A stretch of DNA of 64,000 nt from JALZVT01 sp039029135 (GTDB lineage Bacteria > Pseudomonadota > Gammaproteobacteria > Pseudomonadales > Azotimanducaceae): positions 32,624 through 96,623 of the forward strand of contig JBCCGT010000021.1 in assembly GCA_039029135.1 (NCBI GenBank), in the 5' to 3' direction. Below, piece by piece: positions 8,977 through 16,735 of this stretch; position 1 is the first letter of the stretch; each line of letters starts with the position of its first letter. A model generated the notes under the pieces. That model made no database searches, was not told the DNA's origin, and saw nothing but the letters and a program-made list of their open reading frames with translations. The position numbers and the translations under genes were made by a program.

Positions 8977-9308
8977 GCAGCTGCTACCGCGTGTTGACCA
9001 AGCTCGCGCGCTCCGCGACGCTCGGTGCGCTGCTGTTCGGTGGGGCATCGAGCGCGCTTGCCGACGATGAGGCCGTTATCCAATTGGACGAAACCGTGAT
9101 CTCCGGCAATCAAGAGTTACCCAAAGTTCTGTATATCGTTCCCTGGCAACAGCCGCTCGGACCACCGGACCTGGAAGTGCGCCACGACTTCACCGCCGAA
9201 GACATCTTTCGGCCGCTGTACCCGCCGGCGCACAAAAGAGAAATTCGCTATTACCAGTCGCTGAGCGCCGCTGAGGCTCATGCGGACCAAGAGGAGACCA
9301 ACCCGTGA
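8973..9308 (+). CDS. Small secreted protein of the TPR/ExbBD cluster, unknown function
   Basis: I chose the GTG at 8973, whose GTGA overlaps the upstream stop, over a start at 8946. The 111-aa product then has a clear signal peptide ending ASSALA before DDEAVIQ. The mature part contains DETVISGNQELPKVLYIVPW, a proline-rich middle and FRPLYPPAHKREIRYYQS near the C-terminus. It has no cysteines and no known enzymatic motif. It is coupled at both ends (GTGA overlap with the ExbB-like gene downstream), which argues that it is a genuine structural or assembly component of the same machine. Confidence 0.78.
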   Translation: MSSCYRVLTKLARSATLGALLFGGASSALADDEAVIQLDETVISGNQELPKVLYIVPWQQPLGPPDLEVRHDFTAEDIFRPLYPPAHKREIRYYQSLSAAEAHADQEETNP

Positions 9309-9973
9309 ACGCTTTTGAAACCGTCATCGCATTCTTTCAGAACGGTGGCCCGTTCATGTATCCGATTGCGATTGTGCTCGCCATCGGTCTGGCGATCGCG
9401 ATCGAGCGCTATGTCTACCTGAGCGCGCAGCTCGTCAAGAACCGGCGCGACTTCGACATGCTGCTGCCGCTCTTGAAATCCCAGCGCCTGCGCGAGGCCA
9501 ACACGCTGACCAACAAATCGAAATCTGCGATGGCGCGCATCGCCGCCGACGGCATGACGCGTCGCGAGGCGAGCCGCCGCCGCTCCGACATTGAGTCCGC
9601 GATGGAGGAGGGGCTGCTGGAGATTCTGCCCAGCATCGAACGACGCACGCCCTATCTCGCGACCTTTGCCAACGTTGCGACCCTGCTCGGTCTGCTCGGC
9701 ACGATCATCGGTCTGATCGCGGCCTTCACCGCGGTCGCCAACGCCGATCCCGCCGAGAAGGCGACGCTTCTGTCGCAGAGCATCTCGATTGCAATGAACA
9801 CCACGGCGTTCGGTCTCATGGTCGCGATCCCGCTGCTGCTCGTGCACTCGCTGCTGCAGAGCAAGACCAGCGCGATTGTCGAGAGCCTCGAGATCGCCGT
9901 CGTCAAGTTCCTCAATCTCATGGACGGCCAGACGCCGAACTCGCCCGCCCAACCCGCGCCTAGCGCTGGCTGA
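9305..9973 (+). CDS. exbB: ExbB/TolQ/MotA-family proton-channel subunit
   Basis: Inner-membrane proton-channel scaffold of 222 aa. A first transmembrane helix (about 16-38, PFMYPIAIVLAIGLAIAIER) precedes a long cytoplasmic segment. The conserved second and third helices carry YLATFANVATLLGLLGTIIG and SISIAMNTTAFGLMVAIPLL, the ExbB/TolQ signature with the channel threonine. Pentamers of this family surround an ExbD/TolR dimer and use the proton motive force to power periplasmic work. The GTG start overlaps the previous stop. The next gene follows after 49 bp. It groups by context with AglR/TolQ-like subunits of TPR-associated clusters rather than iron-uptake ExbB. Confidence 0.93.
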   Translation: MNAFETVIAFFQNGGPFMYPIAIVLAIGLAIAIERYVYLSAQLVKNRRDFDMLLPLLKSQRLREANTLTNKSKSAMARIAADGMTRREASRRRSDIESAMEEGLLEILPSIERRTPYLATFANVATLLGLLGTIIGLIAAFTAVANADPAEKATLLSQSISIAMNTTAFGLMVAIPLLLVHSLLQSKTSAIVESLEIAVVKFLNLMDGQTPNSPAQPAPSAG

Positions 9974-10022
9974 TACCGGGCGCAGAGTCCACGCGTAAGC
10001 AACGAGAGCCGATCCAATACCG

Positions 10023-10589
10023 ATGAAGAGAATTCGCAGGCATCGCCGCGACCTGCAGGAGGCCGCGGACCTGGACGTCACGCCGTTCATGAACCTCATG
10101 ATCGTGCTGGTCCCCGTGCTGCTGCTGTCGATGGTGTTCACGCACACGACGGTCATCGAACTGAATTTTCCGGCCGCTGACGGCGCGGAGGGCGCGTTCG
10201 ATCCCGAGAGCGTCCATCTCGAAGTGCAGGTCCGCGGCGACGAACTGATCGTCGCCGACGGCCGTGGCGGTACGATCAAGGCGCTGCCGGGCAAGGATGG
10301 TCTACCCGACTTCGTCCAACTCACCGAAGTGCTGAAGGCGGTGAAGCGGCGTATGCCCGACAAAGAAGACATCACCATTCTGCTAGAAGAAGAGACCGAC
10401 TATCAGACACTGGTGTCGGTGATGGACAGGGTGCGCTCCTATCCGACCGTGCAGGGCGTCGACGTCGTGCAGGCAGAGCTGTTTCCGGTGATCTCTCTGG
10501 GTGATACGCCCAAGGCCAAAGTGTCGCTGGCTTCACCAGTCGCGCCAATTGCGCCATTAGCGCCATTAGCGCAAGGGACGGGTTCATGA
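10023..10589 (+). CDS. exbD: ExbD/TolR-family protein lacking the channel aspartate
   Basis: Inner-membrane protein of 188 aa with one N-terminal transmembrane helix and a periplasmic domain. The helix begins DLDVTPFMNLMIVLVPVLLL. In ExbD/TolR/MotB the equivalent PxxD position carries the essential protonatable aspartate; here it is asparagine (Asn25), and the only nearby Asp residues lie before the membrane span. After the helix comes THTTVIELNFPA, then the ExbD-like fold. A proline/alanine-rich tail follows residue 165. It overlaps the second exbD-like gene by 4 nt. The two proteins probably form a heterodimer in which only the partner is protonated. Confidence 0.9.
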   Translation: MKRIRRHRRDLQEAADLDVTPFMNLMIVLVPVLLLSMVFTHTTVIELNFPAADGAEGAFDPESVHLEVQVRGDELIVADGRGGTIKALPGKDGLPDFVQLTEVLKAVKRRMPDKEDITILLEEETDYQTLVSVMDRVRSYPTVQGVDVVQAELFPVISLGDTPKAKVSLASPVAPIAPLAPLAQGTGS

Positions 10590-11101
10590 CCGCGCTCGTT
10601 AAAGCCCGCCGGCGTGAACTGCAGAAACGCAGCCAGTCTGTGGGTCGGCTGAACCTCGTCTCGCTGATGGACATCTTCACCATCCTGGTCTTCTTCCTGA
10701 TGGTGAACTCTTCAGACGTCGAGGTGCTGCAGACGAATGCCGACGTCAAGCTGCCGGACTCCAACTCGGAACAGCGACCCGAAGAACAAACGATGATCAC
10801 CGTGTCGGATGAAGACGTGCTGGTCATGGGGCGCTCCGTCGCGAGCGTCGCCGAGCTCACCGGTAGCGAAGAGGCGATCGCCGGCCTGGCGGACGAGCTG
10901 CGCTACCAGGGCGAACGCAAGGCGCGGGGAGCGCAGCCCCCGGATGACGGCTTCGAAGTCACCATCATGGGCGATCGGGAGATTCCCTACTGGCTGCTCA
11001 AGCGCATCATGCTTACGTGTCAGCAGGAGAACTTCCTGCAGATGTCGCTCGCGGTCAATCAGCTGCAGGGTGACGGCGCCGCCGTGGGAGCGGGCCGTTG
11101 A
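10586..11101 (+). CDS. exbD: ExbD/TolR-family protein with channel aspartate retained
   Basis: Second ExbD/TolR paralogue, 171 aa, coupled to the first by an ATGA overlap. The transmembrane segment LNLVSLMDIFTILVFFLMVN retains the aspartate (Asp30) expected to carry protons in this family. The periplasmic part is short, with DADVKLP-like sequence followed by a domain ending in IMGDREIPYWLLKRIM and a short glycine-rich tail. With the ExbB-like gene it completes a proton-driven motor. It overlaps the TonB-like gene at TTGA. The tandem, dissimilar ExbD pair resembles AglQ/AglS pairs in TPR-associated motor clusters. Confidence 0.92.
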   Translation: MTALVKARRRELQKRSQSVGRLNLVSLMDIFTILVFFLMVNSSDVEVLQTNADVKLPDSNSEQRPEEQTMITVSDEDVLVMGRSVASVAELTGSEEAIAGLADELRYQGERKARGAQPPDDGFEVTIMGDREIPYWLLKRIMLTCQQENFLQMSLAVNQLQGDGAAVGAGR

Positions 11102-12054
11102 CCTCCATCGCCGTACAGCCGCAGCTGAGCATCGAGTTCGATCTGCCCTGGGTGCACAACCAGCGCGACCGTCGCGAGTTCCGTCGCTGGCTGACTATCC
11201 TGCTGGTCCTGACCCTCGCCATCGGTATCGGCGTGCCCTTCGTCAGTCTGCCGGAGCGCGAGCGCGCAGACTTGGAAGAGCTGCCGCCGCAGCTTGCGCG
11301 CATCAAGCTGAAAAAGCCCGAGGTCAAGATTCCGCCGCCGCCGCCCCCGGTGATCGAGGACAAGCCCGAGCCCGTGCCCGAGCCCGAGGTCAAAGAGAAG
11401 GCACCCGAGCCGGAACCGCGGGTTGAGGCGCCTAAGCCTGAGCCCGTGCAGGCAGCGCGCGAGAAGGCCAAGACCTCCGGGCTGCTCGCCTTTTCCGACG
11501 CTTTCGCCGACATGCGTCAGGCCGTCGACGTGTCCAAGCTCACCCAGACCACGGCGATTGCCAGCGGTGCGGGCGATGCGGCGAGCATCGATCGGTCGCT
11601 CCTGACGTCCAAAACCGGCACGCGCAGTGCCGGTGTGAACGTGGCCGCGATGTCGCGCGAGACTGGTGGCGTTGCGCTATCCGGTCGGGAAACGACGCGG
11701 GTCGAGACCCCGGTTGAGCAGAGCGGCTCCGGCCGTCAGCGCGTGGCCCAGACGCCGCCGTCGGGCGAGCGCAGCATCGAAGAGGTGCGACGGGTGTTCG
11801 ACGCCAACAAGGGCGCGATCTTTGCCATCTACAATCGGGCGTTGCGCAAGAACCCCGGGCTGCAGGGCAAGGTGGTTCTCGAACTCACCATTGCGCCGAG
11901 CGGCGCCGTGACGGATGCGCGCGTGGTCGACAGCGAGCTGGACGATCCGGCCGTGGTGAACAAGATCGTCAATCGGGTGCGGTTGTTCGATTTTGGCGCC
12001 CGCGAGGTTGGTACTACCAAGATCAATTACCCGGTGCACTTTCTCCCCAGCTAG
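11098..12054 (+). CDS. TonB/TolA-like energy transducer with AgmX/PglI-type C-terminal domain
   Basis: A 318-aa inner-membrane protein starting at a TTG that overlaps the previous stop. An N-terminal transmembrane helix (about 31-51, LTILLVLTLAIGIGVPFVSL) is followed by a proline/glutamate/lysine-rich periplasmic spacer (80-125, including PPPPPPVIEDKPEPVPEPEV) typical of TonB and TolA. The C-terminal domain (from about 225) reads VRRVFDANKGAIFAIYNRAL, then NPGLQGKVVLELTIAPSGAV, the pattern of the AgmX/PglI C-terminal domain described in myxobacterial motility proteins. It likely transmits ExbBD energy to the TPR scaffold. It is the last gene of the cluster. Confidence 0.88.
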   Translation: MTSIAVQPQLSIEFDLPWVHNQRDRREFRRWLTILLVLTLAIGIGVPFVSLPERERADLEELPPQLARIKLKKPEVKIPPPPPPVIEDKPEPVPEPEVKEKAPEPEPRVEAPKPEPVQAAREKAKTSGLLAFSDAFADMRQAVDVSKLTQTTAIASGAGDAASIDRSLLTSKTGTRSAGVNVAAMSRETGGVALSGRETTRVETPVEQSGSGRQRVAQTPPSGERSIEEVRRVFDANKGAIFAIYNRALRKNPGLQGKVVLELTIAPSGAVTDARVVDSELDDPAVVNKIVNRVRLFDFGAREVGTTKINYPVHFLPS

Positions 12055-12100
12055 CTGGGCACGCGCGAGCTGATGCGCCTATGCGGCGATCGGGTCGCGT

Positions 12101-12559
12101 TCAGTGGGAGTGCGGATAGCGCGTCTTGATCGCGTCGATGTGCTTGATCCGGCAAATCTCGCCGCCGGCGTGGACCGCATCGAAACCGGCCCAGATCGTC
12201 TGCTCGGATGCGCTTACCGACACCGCGCTCGAATAGCGCAGCGCCTGGCAGGGGTCACGCAGGGTCAGCAGATATTCGTCCACACTGTTGACGGTCAGCG
12301 CCAGCCGCTGCACGTCGAGAACGCGCCAATCGCTGATCGTCTCGACGTTGCTGATGCGTTCGACGGGTGCGAGAAAACTCTCGGGCGTCTGCAGTGCGCC
12401 CTGCGCCGTCTGGCTGCACAGACCGACGAACAGCCCGAATCCCAGCAGTTGAGTCGTCTTGGACACACGCCGCGCTAGCCGGCGTCCGACTTCTCGCATC
12501 TGGTCGATCTGCTGATCCCTAGTGTGGTCTGTTCTGTCGTCTGTCTCGTGATCGAACAT
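12101..12559 (-). CDS. Secreted DUF6491-like protein
   Basis: A small secreted protein of unknown function, convergent with the TonB-like gene. The start is uncertain: GTG at 12589, ATG at 12586, ATG at 12559 (preceded by GGGG) and ATG at 12499 are all in frame. The last would place the signal peptide (TTQLLGFGLFVGLCSQTAQG) close to the N-terminus. The mature part contains ISDWRVLDVQRLALTV, YLLTLRDPCQAL and a final GGEICRIKHIDAIK. This two-cysteine pattern resembles DUF6491 lipoprotein-like proteins of Gammaproteobacteria. I infer the two cysteines could form a disulfide. No enzymatic function is suggested. Confidence 0.68.
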   Translation of the reverse strand: MFDHETDDRTDHTRDQQIDQMREVGRRLARRVSKTTQLLGFGLFVGLCSQTAQGALQTPESFLAPVERISNVETISDWRVLDVQRLALTVNSVDEYLLTLRDPCQALRYSSAVSVSASEQTIWAGFDAVHAGGEICRIKHIDAIKTRYPHSH

Positions 12560-12648
12560 AGTCAGCCCCAAGCTATGCGTTCGCATCACGCTAGCCGTGC
12601 GAATCTGAACGCCGACTGAACCCGGTCTGTGCGCGGTTCCAGCGCTCG

Positions 12649-13191
12649 TTAGCCAAGCAGCTCGCTCATCGTGAACAGGGACTTCAGCGCGACGTTCTGA
12701 CGCGCAAGATTCTCGCGTGCGCCGGTCTCACGATCGATGACGCACAGCGCGAGACTGGGCTCGATGCCGTCGGCGCGCAGACGCTCGATCTGATGCACCA
12801 GAGCCCCACCCGAGGACACGATGTCTTCGATCAGAACCAAGCGCGTGCCGCCCAGCGGCGTGCCCTCGGCGTAGTTTTCGGTGCCGTGCGCCTTGGGTTC
12901 CTTGCGCAGGAAAGCTGCCGGCAGACCGGTGTGCAGCGACAGCGCGGTGACGAGCGGTATGCCGCCCAGCTCCAGGCCGGCGACGACCTGTGTGTCGGCG
13001 GGCAACTGATTGGCCATTTCGGCCGCGATGCCCGCCAGCAGAGCTGGGTCGGCTTCGAAGCGATACTTGTCGAAATAGGTGTCGGCGACGGCACCGGAGC
13101 GCAGTCGAAAGCGGCCGCCGAGCAGCGCGGTCGCGCGTATCCGATCCGCTAGGCTAGCGCCGAGCTGCGCGGTACTGCTGGATGAGGTCAT
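12649..13191 (-). CDS. pyrE: Orotate phosphoribosyltransferase (PyrE)
   Basis: Converts orotate and PRPP to orotidine 5'-monophosphate in pyrimidine synthesis. The 180-aa protein has FRLRSGAVADTYFDKYRFEA near the N-terminus and VVAGLELGGIPLVTALS in the middle. Next come the loop with FLRKEPKAHGTENYAEG and the PRPP-binding motif LVLIEDIVSSGGAL (about 118-131). Length is somewhat short compared with E. coli PyrE (213 aa) but normal for the branch with this N-terminal motif. It is transcribed divergently from the M20 peptidase gene across 224 bp. Confidence 0.92.
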   Translation of the reverse strand: MTSSSSTAQLGASLADRIRATALLGGRFRLRSGAVADTYFDKYRFEADPALLAGIAAEMANQLPADTQVVAGLELGGIPLVTALSLHTGLPAAFLRKEPKAHGTENYAEGTPLGGTRLVLIEDIVSSGGALVHQIERLRADGIEPSLALCVIDRETGARENLARQNVALKSLFTMSELLG

Positions 13192-13415
13192 CGAGCCATC
13201 CTCTTCGCCATGCTGATTGATTCGGCACCGATGGCGTGGGCACCGATTTTGGGGGCGCCAAGCCTACCTGCTTGAACCGCGCGTGTCAGGAGCCAAACGA
13301 CCGCGCGGTGCGCTCGTGCTCGCCCTCGCTACGGCCGCTGAGCTCGCGGTTTCGGGTTGGCGTGGCGTTCGTCGCTGCGGCAAAGTGAGGGCACGAAGAC
13401 TAGGGAGATCGATCG

Positions 13416-14846
13416 GTGCGAGACGAGGGTGCTTTTCTGAGCGTCGTGCGGACGGCTGTCGTTGTGCTCGCGATCGGTTTCGCCCCATCGGTTTACGCCG
13501 ACGCCGAGATCGACGCCGAGGCGGCGCGTATCACCGGGCTGGCCGATTCGATCTGGTCGTTCGCCGAACTCGGCTATCAGGAGACGCGCAGCAGCGCGCT
13601 GCTGCAGGCCTATCTGCGCGACAACGGCTTTCGCGTCGAGGCCGGCGTCGCGGACATTCCGACGGCGTTTGTTGCGAGCGCCGGTCGAGGGGCTCCGGTG
13701 ATCGATATCCTCGCGGAGTTCGACGCGCTGCCGGGACTGTCGCAGGCCGCCGAGCCGGCGCGCCGAATTCTCAGCGAGGGCGCCCCCGGTCACGCCTGCG
13801 GTCACCACATGTTCGGCGCCGCCTCTAGCGGTGCAGGCGTCGCGCTGGCTCGCTGGCTGCGCAACAACGATCGCGCCGGCACGGTGCGCGTGATTGGCAC
13901 GCCAGACGAGGAAGGTGGTTCGGGCAAGGTCTATCTCGCCCGCGCGGGCGTATTCGATGACACGGACGTGGTGCTGCACTGGCACCCGGGCGATCGAAAC
14001 AACGCCGGCGCTGCGTCCACGAACGCCAACAAGTCGGGCCGCTTTCGCTTCAAGGGCCGGGCCGCGCACGCCGCGTCTGCTCCGGAGCGCGGCCGCTCGG
14101 CGCTGGACGGGGTCGAGGCCATGAACTTCATGGTCAACATGATGCGCGAGCACGTGCCGCAGGAATCGCGCATTCATTACGTGATCACCAAGGGGGGCGA
14201 CGCGCCGAACATCGTTCCAGAAAGCGCCGAGGTCTATTACTACGTGCGCCACGCGCAGCCGGACCAGGTCGTGTCGCTGTTCGAGCGTGTGGTCGACGCG
14301 GCGCGCGGCGCAGCACAGGGTACCGGTACGACGATGACGTTTGAGGTGATGCACGGAAACTACCCCGTGCTTCCCAACGAGGCCCTGGCGCGCATGGTGC
14401 ACAGCAAGATGACGGCCATCGGCGGCTACGAATACGATGCGGCCGAGCTCGACTTTGCCCGGCGCATCTACGCCACCCTGCTGCAGCCCGGTGGTCGCAT
14501 CGGCGGTCAGCGTACTGTGCAGCCGTTTGCGATCGGCCACTCGATGGGTTCGACCGACGTGGGCGACGTGAGCTGGCTGGTGCCGACGGTGGGGTTCTCG
14601 ACGGCGACCTGGGTACCCGGCACGGCCGCGCACAGCTGGCAGGCGGTCGCGGCCGGCGGCATGTCGATCGGTCACAAGGGCACGCTGATGGCGGCAAAGG
14701 TCCTCGCCGCTGCCGGGAAGGAGCTGTACGCCAACCAGCGGCTGCGGCGCGAGGCGCGCGCCGAGCTCTTGCGGCGACGCGGCGCCGACTTCGAATACGC
14801 CGCGCTGCTCGGGGATCGCGAGCCGCCGCTCGACTATCGTAAATAG
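13416..14846 (+). CDS. Secreted M20-family amidohydrolase (AbgB-like)
   Basis: A 476-aa metal-dependent amidohydrolase of the peptidase M20/AbgB group, which cleaves N-acylated amino acids or aminobenzoyl-glutamate-like amides. The GTG start at 13416 has AGGGAG about nine bases upstream. Residues 1-28 form a signal peptide (ending VYA), so it acts in the periplasm. Metal-binding and catalytic elements are GAPGHACGHHMFG (His130 region), the adjacent glutamates in GTPDEEGG (165-166) and VVLHWHPGD (His188/His190). The lid segment AAHAASAPERGRSALDGVE matches the dimerisation domain. Length is typical for AbgB. Substrate cannot be predicted. Confidence 0.87.
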   Translation: MRDEGAFLSVVRTAVVVLAIGFAPSVYADAEIDAEAARITGLADSIWSFAELGYQETRSSALLQAYLRDNGFRVEAGVADIPTAFVASAGRGAPVIDILAEFDALPGLSQAAEPARRILSEGAPGHACGHHMFGAASSGAGVALARWLRNNDRAGTVRVIGTPDEEGGSGKVYLARAGVFDDTDVVLHWHPGDRNNAGAASTNANKSGRFRFKGRAAHAASAPERGRSALDGVEAMNFMVNMMREHVPQESRIHYVITKGGDAPNIVPESAEVYYYVRHAQPDQVVSLFERVVDAARGAAQGTGTTMTFEVMHGNYPVLPNEALARMVHSKMTAIGGYEYDAAELDFARRIYATLLQPGGRIGGQRTVQPFAIGHSMGSTDVGDVSWLVPTVGFSTATWVPGTAAHSWQAVAAGGMSIGHKGTLMAAKVLAAAGKELYANQRLRREARAELLRRRGADFEYAALLGDREPPLDYRK

Positions 14847-14930
14847 GCGCGCGCCCAGGCGTCCGGCGATGCCTGGCTCGTCGCCCCCGGAAACTCGCGG
14901 GCGATCGCACGGGGAGGTGTGGGCAACAGC

Positions 14931-15755
14931 ATGAACATCGGCGTACTTCATCCCGGCGCGATGGGCGCCAGCGTCGCGGCGTCTCTCGTCGCCTGCGGCC
15001 ATCGCGTGCTGTGGAGCGAAGACGGCCGCAGCGAGGCCACGCGCGTCCGGGCTCAGGCGGCGAGCGCCGAGGCGGTCGGCAAGATCGAGCAACTCATTGA
15101 CGGTGCGGAACTCATTGTCTCCGTCTGTCCGCCCGAGTCCGCGCTCGAGCTCGCCGCCGTGGTCGCCGACGCCGGCTTCGGCGGCCTCTACGTCGATGCG
15201 AATGCCGTGGCGCCGGCCACGGCGCAGGCGGTGGCGGCCCGCTTCGGCGACCGCTACATCGACGGCGGCATCATCGGCCCGCCCGCGACGCGTCCGGGCA
15301 CCACGCGGCTGTACCTGGCCGGCGCGCGTGCCGCCGATGTCGCCGATCTGTTCGCCGGCGGACCGCTGGAGGCGATCGCGCTTGACCAGGGCGGGCAGAC
15401 GGGCGCGTCGGCGTTGAAGATGGCCTATGCGGCCTACACGAAGGGGCACGCGGCGCTGCTGCTCGCCGCGCGCGCGCTGGCCGCGGCCGGCGACGTGGGC
15501 GCTGCGCTGGACGCCGAGTGGGAACGGTCCCAGCCGGGCCTTACGCAGCGGCTGGCCGGTGCCGCGAGGGGCGTTGCACCGAAGGGCTGGCGATTCGCCG
15601 GCGAAATGCGCGAGATCGCGGCGACTTTCGAGGCGGCGGGTCTACCGCCGCAGTTTCATCTGGGCGCGGCGGATCTCTATGAGCGCCTTGCCGCGTTCAA
15701 GGATCTCGACGACGTCGACGTCGAGCAGGTGCTCGCGCGCCTGCTGCGGGCCTAG
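14931..15755 (+). CDS. NAD(P)-binding 6-phosphogluconate dehydrogenase-like protein with DUF1932 domain
   Basis: A beta-hydroxyacid dehydrogenase-type oxidoreductase. I prefer the ATG at 14931 (MNIGVLHPGAMGASVAAS), which matches the usual start of the family, to the GTG at 14919. The Rossmann motif GVLHPGAMGASV lies at 4-15. The middle region VDANAVAPATAQAVA and YIDGGIIGPPATRPGTTRLY corresponds to the substrate-binding segment, and the C-terminal half (from about 170) matches DUF1932, which includes GASALKMAYAAYTKG with the presumed catalytic lysine. It is close behind the M20 gene (84 bp) and converges with the hydrolase gene 4 bp downstream. Confidence 0.84.
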   Translation: MNIGVLHPGAMGASVAASLVACGHRVLWSEDGRSEATRVRAQAASAEAVGKIEQLIDGAELIVSVCPPESALELAAVVADAGFGGLYVDANAVAPATAQAVAARFGDRYIDGGIIGPPATRPGTTRLYLAGARAADVADLFAGGPLEAIALDQGGQTGASALKMAYAAYTKGHAALLLAARALAAAGDVGAALDAEWERSQPGLTQRLAGAARGVAPKGWRFAGEMREIAATFEAAGLPPQFHLGAADLYERLAAFKDLDDVDVEQVLARLLRA

Positions 15756-15759
15756 CCGG

Positions 15760-16707
15760 CTAGTCGCTCAGCGCCAGCCGCAGAAAGTCCGCGCAGCGTT
15801 CGTGTAGCCAGTGGCGCGGCAGGTAGCCGCAGTGTCCGCCGTGCTCGCTCAGCACGACCGGCGCGTGGTCTCGGAACGCCTCGACGCCAGCGCTCGGGAC
15901 GATGCTGTCATCGCGGCTCGCCAGCAGCGCGACGGGCGCATCGGCGATCTGCTCGGGCTTCACGCGGTACGCGGCGAAGTAGGTCGCGCTGTCTGGATAG
16001 GGAATGTCCCCGCCGCAAAAGTAGTCCGTCAGGTTCAGCACGCTGCGATGCTCGGCGGCGCCGACAAAGTCGTAGCGCTGCGGAAACGCCCGCTGCTTGG
16101 CGGCCAGCGCGCGGCGCCACTTGCGCAAGAAATAGTGTCTGTACACCGCCGGGCCGGTATCGATTGCGGTACAGCTTGCTGCCGGGTCGACGGCCGGGCA
16201 GATGCCCAGCGCGGGCAGCCCGATCGCGGCGCTGACGCGTAGCGCGAAGTTGCCGCCCAGAGAAAAACCGATGACGGCACAGGCCGCGCCGGCGCCGATC
16301 AGCGCGCAGGCGTCGCTGACCTCGCGCAGCCGCGCGGAGTGAAACACATCCTCGTTCAGGTGGCTGGTATCGCCATGGTCGCGCAGATTCAGGCGCACAA
16401 CGCCGTAGCCTCGCGCCTCCAGGAACTCGGCCAGCGCGCAGATGTAGCTCGCGCCCGCGTGGCCCAGCCAACCGTGCAGAAGTATCACCCGCCGCGCGGG
16501 CATACGGTGCCGTGGCTGGCTTAGCCAGGCCTGGAGCCTCACGCCCTCGTCGGTCGTCAGGATCTCCGCGCCGTGATGGGCCAGCGTCGGCGTTCGCAGC
16601 AGCAGGCTCGAGCCGACGGTCTGAACGTGGAAGTGGCGCAGTCCTGCCGGCGGCGTAAACGCGCCGCTCGCAGCGAACTCGGCCAGGCGTGAGTGCTGGG
16701 CTGACAC
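15760..16707 (-). CDS. YheT-family alpha/beta hydrolase
   Basis: Serine hydrolase of the YheT/UPF0017 family. The ORF extends to 16797, overlapping the neighbouring gene. The GTG at 16707 puts about 15 residues before FTPPAGLRHFHVQT, as in E. coli YheT, so I chose it. The oxyanion region is ILLHGWLGHAGASYICALAE. Following it are VVRLNLRDHGDTSHLNEDVF, the nucleophile elbow GFSLGGNF, ASRDDSIVP with the acid and EHGGHCGYLP with the catalytic histidine. These are all hallmarks of YheT. Its substrate is unknown; members have esterase-type activity. It lies 28 bp downstream of the CinA-like gene on the same strand. Confidence 0.88.
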   Translation of the reverse strand: MSAQHSRLAEFAASGAFTPPAGLRHFHVQTVGSSLLLRTPTLAHHGAEILTTDEGVRLQAWLSQPRHRMPARRVILLHGWLGHAGASYICALAEFLEARGYGVVRLNLRDHGDTSHLNEDVFHSARLREVSDACALIGAGAACAVIGFSLGGNFALRVSAAIGLPALGICPAVDPAASCTAIDTGPAVYRHYFLRKWRRALAAKQRAFPQRYDFVGAAEHRSVLNLTDYFCGGDIPYPDSATYFAAYRVKPEQIADAPVALLASRDDSIVPSAGVEAFRDHAPVVLSEHGGHCGYLPRHWLHERCADFLRLALSD

Positions 16708-16735
16708 TGCTGCGATGGCGAGGTTCGGCGCGCGC

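Noticed and set aside
13329..15449. A 706-codon minus-strand open frame opposite the M20 and DUF1932 genes
   Set aside because: Both plus-strand products have diagnostic motifs; the antisense product does not.
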